Source: Lentisphaerae bacterium RIFOXYA12_64_32
GTDB taxonomy: Bacteria > Verrucomicrobiota > Lentisphaeria > Oligosphaerales > YB12-FULL-65-16
Assembly: GCA_001803235.1 (NCBI GenBank)
Contig: MHBL01000266.1
Span: 1 to 51,685, forward strand
Length of the DNA stretch: 51,685 nt
Direction: 5' to 3'
Part shown: in pieces, positions 15,986-22,961 of the stretch
Layout: each line of letters opens with the position of its first letter
Position numbering within the stretch: the first letter of the stretch is position 1
The notes under the pieces: generated by a model
Seen by the model: only the letters and a program-made list of their open reading frames with translations
Told to the model about the DNA's origin: nothing
Database searches by the model: none
Position numbers and translations under genes: made by a program

Positions 15986-17462
15986 ATCCGCCGAGTCACG
16001 AGCCAGCACATTCGAGTTGCGGCCTGCGGGACGGCCTGCGCAGCCGGCTAACATTCTGGTCGTCGACGACACGCCCATGAACGTTGACCTGCTCTGCCGC
16101 CGCCTGCAGCGTCAGGGATACAGGGTCGATAGCGCCTTGGACGGTCCGTCGGCCTTGGAGCGCGTCGAAACGGGGACCATCGACCTGATGCTGCTCGACG
16201 TGATGATGCCCGGCGTCAGCGGTATTGATGTGCTGCGTCGCACCCGCGAAAAGTTCGCGGCCAGCGTGCTGCCGATCATCATGGTGACCGCACGCGACAC
16301 CACCGAGGACATTGTCGAGGCCTTGCGGTTGGGTGCCAACGACTATGTCACCAAGCCGGTTGACTTCGCCGTCCTGCTGGCTCGGGTGGAGACCCACCTG
16401 GCGCTGAAGAACGCCGTCGACGAGGTGCAGCGGCTGGCCCAGGACTTGGCCCGCCGCACGGAGTTCATTCGGCGCACCTTCGGACGCTACCTGAGCGAGG
16501 AGGTCGTCGCCAGCATCCTGGAAACCCCGGAGGGCCTGAAACTCGGCGGGGAGATGCGCGATGTGACGATCCTGATGTCGGACATCCGCGGCTTCACCTC
16601 CGTGTCGGCGCGGCTGGGGCCGGAGAAGGTGGTGCGGATCCTGAACAGTTACCTCGGCGCCATGACGGACGTGTTGAAGGAGTACGGCGGCACGATCGAC
16701 GAGTTCATCGGCGACGCCATCCTGGCCATTTTCGGCGCCCCCATCTCCTACGAGGACCATGCCGCGCGGGCCGCCGCCTGCGCCTTGGCGATGCAGTTGA
16801 AAATGGTCGAGGTCAACCGCGATTTCGAGAAGGACGGCCTGCCGTCTTTGGAAATGGGCATCGGGATCCACACCGGCGAGGTGATTGTCGGCAATATCGG
16901 CTCGCACAAGCGCGTCAAGTACGGGGTCGTCGGGCCGCCGGTAAACCTGACCGGCCGTATCGAAAGTTTCAGCGTGGGCGGCCAGGTCCTCATCTCGGAA
17001 ACCACGATTTCCAGGGTCGGCGACATCCTGAAACTGGGCCGAGCGTTTGAGTTGCAGCCAAAGGGCGCGCCGGATCCCGTTGTGGCGTACGAACTGCACG
17101 GCATCGGCGGCCCATACAATGTCTGGCTGCCTGGGAAGGTGGAGGCCTTGGTTGACCTGGAGGAACCGATGCGCATCCGGTATGGCACCGTGGATGGCAA
17201 GCACGCCGGGGAAGCGCGCCAGGAAGCCACTGTGGTCCGGTTATCGGCCAACGAGGCGGAGATCGTCACCCCCGATCCAGCCGACACCTTGACCAACCTG
17301 CGCATCTCGATGCTGGCGGAGGGCGCCCCCATGGACAATGACCTCTACGCCAAGGTGATCGAGCGCATCCCCGGCGGCCGCCTGCTGGTCCGGTTCACTG
17401 CCGTGCCGCCCGCGATCGCCGCCTGGATCCAGCAGTTCCTGCCCAACCGTGCCGCGAAGTGA
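15966..17462 (+). CDS. Response regulator: receiver-class III nucleotide cyclase-PilZ-like fusion
   Basis: A 498-residue cytoplasmic output protein. A receiver domain spans about residues 28-150, with phosphoacceptor Asp78 in MLLDVMMPG and Lys130 in VTKPVD. The class III cyclase domain covers about 195-375: metal ligands Asp206 (SDIRGFTS) and Asp250 (DEFIGDAILAIFG), and catalytic Asn327 and Arg331 in PPVNLTGR. The position that normally fixes adenine (Asp/Thr/Ser in Y-x-V-V-G) is Gly320, so the purine specificity is unclear. The C-terminal 110 residues (EEPMRIRYGT, DNDLYAKVIERIPGG) look PilZ-like. It is coupled to the upstream Cache kinase by a 20-nt overlap. A phosphorelay controlling cAMP or cGMP synthesis is the likely role. 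Confidence 0.88.
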   Translation: MENRGHESAESRASTFELRPAGRPAQPANILVVDDTPMNVDLLCRRLQRQGYRVDSALDGPSALERVETGTIDLMLLDVMMPGVSGIDVLRRTREKFAASVLPIIMVTARDTTEDIVEALRLGANDYVTKPVDFAVLLARVETHLALKNAVDEVQRLAQDLARRTEFIRRTFGRYLSEEVVASILETPEGLKLGGEMRDVTILMSDIRGFTSVSARLGPEKVVRILNSYLGAMTDVLKEYGGTIDEFIGDAILAIFGAPISYEDHAARAAACALAMQLKMVEVNRDFEKDGLPSLEMGIGIHTGEVIVGNIGSHKRVKYGVVGPPVNLTGRIESFSVGGQVLISETTISRVGDILKLGRAFELQPKGAPDPVVAYELHGIGGPYNVWLPGKVEALVDLEEPMRIRYGTVDGKHAGEARQEATVVRLSANEAEIVTPDPADTLTNLRISMLAEGAPMDNDLYAKVIERIPGGRLLVRFTAVPPAIAAWIQQFLPNRAAK

Positions 17463-17554
17463 ACCGACCAGCGACTTGCGTGTCCTTCCGCAACGCCCCG
17501 CGACGCGGCGTGCCGACACAGTCCCTGGCAACGCGATCGCCTTTTCTTCACAAC

Positions 17555-17800
17555 GCCATGTTTCTTGGACCCTTGACAACCGCACGGGACAAGGCGATCA
17601 GCGAATGTGCGAAGAATCTGCGTACGCTCGGGCAGATCGTGGCCATCTATGCCAGCGATTACGAGGACTTCGTGCCGCTCAACTGCCGGGCTGCCCCCGC
17701 CCCGTTCGTCGTTCCCGCAGATGCGCAGACCGTGCATGCCTTCTGCATCTGGCACGACAATCGTCCCTGCGGCCCGGGCCTGCTGCCGCCAACCGGCCGC
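17555..17800 (+). pseudogene. Remnant of a pilin-like (H-x9-DG/type II secretion G) protein
   Basis: The stretch RDKAISECAKNLRTLGQIVA followed by IYASDYEDFVPL closely matches the region after the hydrophobic helix of prepilin-like proteins in this phylum (compare RERADRIACAGNFKQQALAV in the gene at 50767-51447). WHDNRPCG follows. The N-terminal FTLIELL helix and the C-terminal half are absent. It occupies most of the 364-bp spacer between the cyclase and the EamA-like gene. No Shine-Dalgarno supports translation. Confidence 0.5.
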
Positions 17801-17826
17801 CTGCACGCAACTCACCGTCCGGCGCA

Positions 17827-18261
17827 TCACCGCTTCAGCGCCAGGACGAGAACTCCGCCTGCGACCAGCAAGATGCCGCACCACTCCCGGAGTGACGGGC
17901 GCTCGCCGAGGAACGCGAACGCGAAGATTACCACGAGGACGAGGCTGAGCTTGTCGACAGGTGCGACCTTCGATGCCTCACCCACCTGCAGAGCCCGGAA
18001 GTAGCAGACCCACGAGGCCCCCGTCGCAAGACCGGACAATGTGAGAAAGATCCAGGTCTTGGATGGAAGCGCGAACGGATTGCTCCACTTGCCGGCAAAC
18101 CAGACGAAGCTCGACAGTACAACGGTGATGATGAGCGTGCGAACGAGCGTGGCCAGGTCGGAGTCCACACCCCGAATGCCGACCTTGGCGAAGATCGCCG
18201 TCAGTGCAGCAAAGACGGCCGACAACAGTGCCCAGTAGAACCAACTCGTGGATGTCGCCAT
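17827..18261 (-). CDS. EamA-like (drug/metabolite transporter superfamily) membrane protein
   Basis: A 144-residue integral membrane protein made of one EamA repeat (about five helices), half the size of classical ten-helix transporters. The sequence starts FYWALLSAVFAALTAIFAKV, a typical first helix, and ends with a glutamate-rich turn (FLGERPSL) followed by WCGILLVAGGVLVLAL, as in the family. Such half-size members may act as dimers. The substrate is unknown. The ATG at 18261 has only a weak ribosome site. It lies 149 nt downstream of the SpoIIE gene on the same strand, with a hairpin between, so it is probably separate. Confidence 0.8.
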   Translation of the reverse strand: MATSTSWFYWALLSAVFAALTAIFAKVGIRGVDSDLATLVRTLIITVVLSSFVWFAGKWSNPFALPSKTWIFLTLSGLATGASWVCYFRALQVGEASKVAPVDKLSLVLVVIFAFAFLGERPSLREWCGILLVAGGVLVLALKR

Positions 18262-18328
18262 GGTGTACCCTGCCTTCGCCTAGTGCCGTCGTGCAACCCC
18301 TTCGGTGTGACGTCCTGGTCCGACATTC

Positions 18329-18349
18329 GCGGGAGCGAGACGCTCCCGC
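18329..18349. repeat. Hairpin related to the GGCGGGAGCG repeat family
   Basis: GCGGGAGCG-AGA-CGCTCCCGC forms a perfect 9-bp stem. Its minus-strand reading GTGGCGGGAGCG is shared with hairpins at 13848 and 49981. It lies just 3' of the SpoIIE gene and could act as a transcript end, but no T-run follows. Confidence 0.5.
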
Positions 18350-18410
18350 CACGTTCCGCGTCGAGTTCCTCCCCGCGGACGCCTCGGCACGCGACTGGCG
18401 GCGCCGCGCG

Positions 18411-19607
18411 CTACACATAGCGGCGCCGGGTGTCCTTGAGGTATTTCTCTTCGAGGACGCGAGCGATGCGGGCGATGATGGTGCGGCGGATTTCCAGCTC
18501 GACGGGGGTGTTCGGGTCCTGATGCGCTTCGTTGATGCGCGTCCCGACGACGAACTGGATCCAGTCGCTGCCGAGCAGGGCGGAGGCCAGCATGGTGGCG
18601 GCGTTGCGCGGCATGGGCTCGCGCCCGGCGCCCTTCTCGATGATGTCCGCCGCCCGGCTCAGTGTCAGCGTCCCCTCGGTGATCAGATCCACGCCTTCCA
18701 TGCTGGAGGACGGCGGGATTTCCGGGTCGAGTTCGTCCATCGACATGACAACCTTGCGCTTCAGTTCACGGGCGACAATCTGCGCCGTGGTGCCGCCGCA
18801 GATGATCTTGCGGCCGGGGAAGTCGCGCACCCGTGCCGCCAACTCGGCATCCTTGTCCTTGGCGAACGGCGGCCCGGTGATCAGGAGCAAGCGCCGCGGC
18901 TGGCGCACGTAGATCACCGCCGCGGTGATGTCGTCCTTGGGTTCCAGGTTATCCACCTCGCGGGCGTGATTGGCCAGCCGCCGCGCCATGTCGCCGGCAG
19001 ACACCGTCGGCTGCTTGGCCACCAGTTCGCGGAGGTGCGCCGTGACGCTCTCGCTGCCCCACCCGAGCGGCATGTTCCGCGAGCCCATACCCGCCTGCGT
19101 CACGCCATCGGAGCAGAAGACAATGCGGTCGCCAACCCGCGCGTCAAATTCAGAGAGCAACACGTCGCGGTCCTGCCACTTCTCGAGCTTGATCAACTGC
19201 TTGGGGACCTCCACCTCGTCGCCGCCGCGCAGAAGCACATAAGGCGGGTTTCCGTGTTCGACCACGCGAGTGTGATTGGCCGCGTCCACGTCGACAATGG
19301 TGAACGTCGAATAGCTGATCCTGCGCACACTGCAGACCGGCAGCGTGTCCATGATGATCTCGGCCGTCCTGCTGACGTTGGTGTAGTTCTCGATGTACTT
19401 GGTCGCCATGGTGGCGGTCAGGGTGGCCAGCACATTGGCCTTCACGCCGCTGCCCAGGCCGTCGGACAGCACGGAAATGACGCGTCCTTCCTCCTTGATC
19501 CGGTGACTAAGAAACACGTCGCCGGCAACGAACTGGCCGCTCTTGCAGTGCTGCCAGTGGTCGACTTCGAGGAAACGGTCGTTATCGGTCTTTGCGGGAG
19601 TGCTCAT
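18411..19607 (-). CDS. SpoIIE-type phosphatase of the sensory hydrogenase operon
   Basis: A 398-residue protein. Residues 1-240 form a SpoIIE/PP2C phosphatase domain with metal-site motifs VLSDGLGSGVKA, VFCSDGVTQAGMG and KDDITAAVIYV. Residues 245-398 form a second domain that I do not recognise, with LLLITGPPFAKDKD, KIICGGTTAQIVARELKRKV and GVDLITEGTLTLSRA. The start at 19607 lies 26 nt inside the upstream hydrogenase gene, so translation is coupled. Known sensory [FeFe]-hydrogenase loci carry comparable PP2C/SpoIIE phosphatases as output. The likely role is dephosphorylation of a regulator in response to the H-cluster protein; the target is not visible. Confidence 0.85.
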   Translation of the reverse strand: MSTPAKTDNDRFLEVDHWQHCKSGQFVAGDVFLSHRIKEEGRVISVLSDGLGSGVKANVLATLTATMATKYIENYTNVSRTAEIIMDTLPVCSVRRISYSTFTIVDVDAANHTRVVEHGNPPYVLLRGGDEVEVPKQLIKLEKWQDRDVLLSEFDARVGDRIVFCSDGVTQAGMGSRNMPLGWGSESVTAHLRELVAKQPTVSAGDMARRLANHAREVDNLEPKDDITAAVIYVRQPRRLLLITGPPFAKDKDAELAARVRDFPGRKIICGGTTAQIVARELKRKVVMSMDELDPEIPPSSSMEGVDLITEGTLTLSRAADIIEKGAGREPMPRNAATMLASALLGSDWIQFVVGTRINEAHQDPNTPVELEIRRTIIARIARVLEEKYLKDTRRRYV

Positions 19608-21327
19608 GGGAATCCGCCGAATCGGTCTGCGAGAAGGATTCGATAATGGCGTTCAGCATCACCTCGGTCTCGGCGGCGTTCTCGCCGAGCAGGTAGGCGA
19701 TCTGCTGCACGGTTGCCAGGTTCTTCTTGATGACTTCCTGGGCCTGGTGGATGACCCGGCCCTTGCGCACCGCCGGCTTGGTGATATCCTGGAAGATACC
19801 GCACACCACTTGGTGCTTTTCGATCGAGAAAATGGACGCGTGCAGGACCAACTGGCGGAAACGCAGGTCGCGGTCGAGAATGTCTTCGCCCTTGTCCAGC
19901 ACGGTTTGAAAGAGGGTGTGGAACGGGACCAGCGGCCGCAGCGCCGTGCCTTCCAGGCCAGGCCGGGCTTTGAAAGCCGCCTCCTGCTCCGGACCCAGGA
20001 TGCGTGCGAAATTGCCGTTGCACTCGATGATCTTCAGCCCCGTGTCGAGGATGACGACGGAGTTCGGCGTCTTGGCCATCAGGGCATTGGCCTTCTTCTG
20101 CGCCAGTTTGCGCATGTAGGTCACACACATGACCTTCTCGGCCCGTCCATCGGCCAGCGCCTTGGCGAACTCGCGGCAGTTGTCGTAGCCGCAGCCGCCA
20201 CAGTTCAGCTCATCCTCCACGGAGCGCTTGCCGATGCTGCGCAGGCACTCTTGGATCTGCGCTTCCGGGTAGTTCTTCGCCACCAGCGGCTCGACCGACC
20301 CGAACGTCAGCGCCGGCGCGGTCGCGGCGCGCGGCAATTTTCCCGGTTCAAGCCGGGCGTAGCCGATGACCTGGGCACGCTTGAGTGCGGTCGCCGTGCG
20401 GCGCGAAGACTTGGGCCCGTTCACGCAGCCGCCCTCGCAGGCGAGCAATTCCAGGAACAGCGGGTGCTCCAGCGGCGCCTCGCACAGGCCGTCGAGCGCT
20501 TTCTGGATCGTCGCCATGCCCGAGAAGGACATGCACTGCGCCTCGGTTGCGGAACAGCCGGCCTTGACGCTGGCCGACATGCCGCCGTCGATCGGGTACA
20601 GCCCACCCTCCTCGGCTGCCTCGGGGACGAACCGGTCGTCCGGCTGCGGCTGCAGCCCGTCCAACGCGATCTTCTTCTCCGTCAGCCAGCGGCGCAGATC
20701 CTCGAAGGTGATGGCGACGTCGATGACGTCGGGGTGCGCATCGACCTCACGCTTCTTGGCGATGCACGGCGAGATGAACACAACACCGATCTCCTTGCCG
20801 TACGCCGCCCGCAACAGGTGCCCGTGCGCCAGTACGGGCGAGACCAACGGCGTCAAGGTTTTCGCCAAGGCGGGCTTGTACCGCAGCAGGTACTCGACGA
20901 CGACCGGACAGGCGGAGGAAACGTTCAACCGCGGAGTCGGGTCCTGCAGCAGCGCGGCGGCGCTGCCCGACACCTGCTGCGCCCCGAGCGCGGTCTCGGA
21001 AACGGCGTGGAAGCCGAGGGCCTTCAGAGCCCGGATCAGGACCGCGGGCGGCACGCCGGGAAATTCGGAGACGAACGACGGCGCCAGCGAGACCAGAACC
21101 CGCCCCCGGGTCTGGAGCAGTTCGATCGCGGCCACCAGGTCGTCCCGCACGCGCTTGGCGCCGCTCGGGCACACGCCGACGCAGTGGCCGCACGCCAGGC
21201 AGCGCTGCTGGATGATCGTGGCGCACGAGTTCTCGATCTTGATCGCCTTGACCGGGCACTCGCGCACGCACTTGAAGCAGTCCTGGCACTCGTTCCGCTC
21301 CGTGAAGATCGGGGCTGGCCTGTCCAT
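19582..21327 (-). CDS. hydS: Sensory [FeFe]-hydrogenase-like protein with PAS domain
   Basis: A 581-residue iron-sulfur protein. Two [4Fe-4S] motifs come first (Cys14/17/20/24 and Cys43/46/49/53). The H-cluster domain at about 75-330 keeps four ligand cysteines: Cys140 (NVSSACP), Cys188 (ISPCIAKKRE), Cys297 and Cys301 (LACEGGCVNG). A further cluster motif, CGGCGYDNC, is at 376-384 with Cys401. A PAS domain at about 415-520 and a C-terminal helix complete it. Catalytic enzymes have TSCCP, whose first Cys relays protons; here it is Ala139. MPC is changed to SPC. These changes fit a sensor rather than a catalyst. It lacks a kinase, and the overlapping SpoIIE gene is the probable output. The start at 21327 has no strong ribosome site. 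Confidence 0.88.
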   Translation of the reverse strand: MDRPAPIFTERNECQDCFKCVRECPVKAIKIENSCATIIQQRCLACGHCVGVCPSGAKRVRDDLVAAIELLQTRGRVLVSLAPSFVSEFPGVPPAVLIRALKALGFHAVSETALGAQQVSGSAAALLQDPTPRLNVSSACPVVVEYLLRYKPALAKTLTPLVSPVLAHGHLLRAAYGKEIGVVFISPCIAKKREVDAHPDVIDVAITFEDLRRWLTEKKIALDGLQPQPDDRFVPEAAEEGGLYPIDGGMSASVKAGCSATEAQCMSFSGMATIQKALDGLCEAPLEHPLFLELLACEGGCVNGPKSSRRTATALKRAQVIGYARLEPGKLPRAATAPALTFGSVEPLVAKNYPEAQIQECLRSIGKRSVEDELNCGGCGYDNCREFAKALADGRAEKVMCVTYMRKLAQKKANALMAKTPNSVVILDTGLKIIECNGNFARILGPEQEAAFKARPGLEGTALRPLVPFHTLFQTVLDKGEDILDRDLRFRQLVLHASIFSIEKHQVVCGIFQDITKPAVRKGRVIHQAQEVIKKNLATVQQIAYLLGENAAETEVMLNAIIESFSQTDSADSHEHSRKDR

Positions 21328-21396
21328 CAGGGTGATCTCGCATTCTGGATTCTTGATTGCTGCTGTTAGCTATCGCGGCGCCGACGATAAGGCCGC

Positions 21397-22743
21397 TCAT
21401 TCCTTCAGGCTGAAGTGGTGCCGCAGCAACTCGATCACCGCGGCCGCATCCGCATGACTGTGAGTCTCGCTGCCGACACCAACATTGGGGCCGTGCTTGC
21501 ACATCCCCGTGCACAGATGCCCCTCCAGGACGGCCCGCCCCGCCAAGTGGTGACGCTCGATAAAGTCCCGGATCTCGGTCACCGTCCGGTTGTTGCCGCG
21601 CGAGAAGCAGGAGCTGCCCATGCAGACGGTGACCCGCAACTCCGGCTCGGCGCGTGGCGCCGGGGACAGCGCGGACGCCTCTGCGGCCGAACGGCGGCGG
21701 GCGCGCTTCTCGGTCGCCGGCCGGCGACCGAGTTCGTCCAGGCGCGCCCGCAGACTGCTGCGGCCGTTAAAGTAATCGAGTTCGTCCAGGGGAACACGGC
21801 CCGGGTAACAGGCGTAGTCGGTCCGGCAGACGCGGGGCGTCAGTTCGGGGAACAGCATGTTGGCGCCCCGCTGTAATGCCAGGGCCGGCGCATCGGCGAG
21901 TCCGACGGCCGCCAACGCCGCCGTGCCCGGCACGTCGGCTTCCGGGCAGAGCAGGCGCACCAGCGCGATGGCCTTCAACGCCGTCAGAGCCGGGGGCGGC
22001 ACGTCGGCGTAGGCCGCATCTGACGCCGGCATGGCGCGCCATTCCGAAGCCGACACGTAGGGTCCGATGAGGACCGCGTCCAGGTCCAAGGCACGAATCC
22101 GCTCGATGTCGGCCGCCAGACCGTTGACGTCCTGGCCCGGGATGCCAACGATGATGCCGCTGGCCACTTCGTAGCCCAGGCTCTTGAGCTTGGCCAGGAA
22201 CGGCAACCGCCCCTGATCGCCGAAACTGGCGGTGGCGTGCAACAGTCGGTAGAGGTTGGTATCCGCCGTCAGAAACCGCAGGTAGTACCGGTCCGCGCCT
22301 GCCTTGCGCCAGGCGGCCAGTTCCTCGTCGGAGCGCTCGCCTAGGCTGAGCCCGACGGCCAACCCGGTCTCCTTCTTCAGGCTGCGGATGATGTCCCCGA
22401 GCCACTCCGCGGTGAGCTGCCCGTCCAGCCCGGCCTGCAAGACCACCGAGCGGTACCCGAACTGCACCGCCTCCCGCGCGCACCCGAGGATCTGGGCCGG
22501 CGTCAGACGGTACCGGTGCAGGTCGCGGTTCCTGAACTGCAGCCCGCAGTAGCTGCACGCCTCGCCGCAGTGGTTCGAGATCTTGATCGTGCCGCACAGT
22601 TCGACCGCGTCGCCCACGAACCGGGCGCGCGTCACGTCGGCCATGTGCCAGAGTCGCTCAAGCTGCTCCGGCCGGTCCTCCGTCAACCAATTGAGCACGA
22701 GCTCATGCTGGCCCGGTGCGGGCGTCGCTGCGTGGGAATCCAT
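21397..22743 (-). CDS. hydE: [FeFe]-hydrogenase maturase HydE with C-terminal [2Fe-2S] thioredoxin-like domain
   Basis: A 448-residue radical SAM protein. The cluster motif CGEACSYC (Cys59, Cys63, Cys66) and the HydE-specific stretches NRDLHRYRLTPAQIL, VLQAGLDG, LSLGERSDEEL, KAGADRYYLRF and IIVGIPGQD identify the maturase that helps assemble the H-cluster diiron unit. HydE proteins are usually about 350 residues. Here about 85 residues are added, with VCMGSSCFSRGN and HLCTGMCKHGPNVGV, a [2Fe-2S] thioredoxin-like domain like those of HydA and HydB in this window. The sensory hydrogenase follows after 69 nt. hydF and hydG are not nearby. The fusion could deliver electrons for maturation or signalling; this is inference. 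Confidence 0.9.
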   Translation of the reverse strand: MDSHAATPAPGQHELVLNWLTEDRPEQLERLWHMADVTRARFVGDAVELCGTIKISNHCGEACSYCGLQFRNRDLHRYRLTPAQILGCAREAVQFGYRSVVLQAGLDGQLTAEWLGDIIRSLKKETGLAVGLSLGERSDEELAAWRKAGADRYYLRFLTADTNLYRLLHATASFGDQGRLPFLAKLKSLGYEVASGIIVGIPGQDVNGLAADIERIRALDLDAVLIGPYVSASEWRAMPASDAAYADVPPPALTALKAIALVRLLCPEADVPGTAALAAVGLADAPALALQRGANMLFPELTPRVCRTDYACYPGRVPLDELDYFNGRSSLRARLDELGRRPATEKRARRRSAAEASALSPAPRAEPELRVTVCMGSSCFSRGNNRTVTEIRDFIERHHLAGRAVLEGHLCTGMCKHGPNVGVGSETHSHADAAAVIELLRHHFSLKE

Positions 22744-22798
22744 GCCGCAAACCCCTTATTCGAATCCGTATATGTCGTGTCGGCCGTTTCGCGCCAGC

Positions 22799-22942
22799 GG
22801 TCTCAGGTTCCGGGTGTCAGGGACACCAGGCCATACGGGGACAAGTTGAACGCCTGCGTTTTCTGGAGAACAGCAGGCGCCCGCTCGCCCCGACAAGACT
22901 TCACCTGCCTTTTTCTGACACCTGACACTTGAAACCTGAAAC
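22799..22942. repeat. Inverted pair of heptamer arrays between hydE and the GH123-like gene
   Basis: GGTCTCA, GGTTCCG and GGTGTCA at 22799-22819 are answered by CTGACAC, CTGACAC, TTGAAAC and CTGAAAC at 22915-22942, enclosing 95 nt. The left array lies 56 nt upstream of the hydE start. The right array ends 20 nt before the stop of the GH123-like gene. Confidence 0.8.
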
Positions 22943-22961
22943 CTCTCCCCGTGCCTGGCAC

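Noticed and set aside
19543..21369. 608-codon open frame on the plus strand across the sensory hydrogenase
   Set aside because: It is antisense to the hydrogenase gene, with low-complexity Arg/Gly/His composition and no family resemblance.
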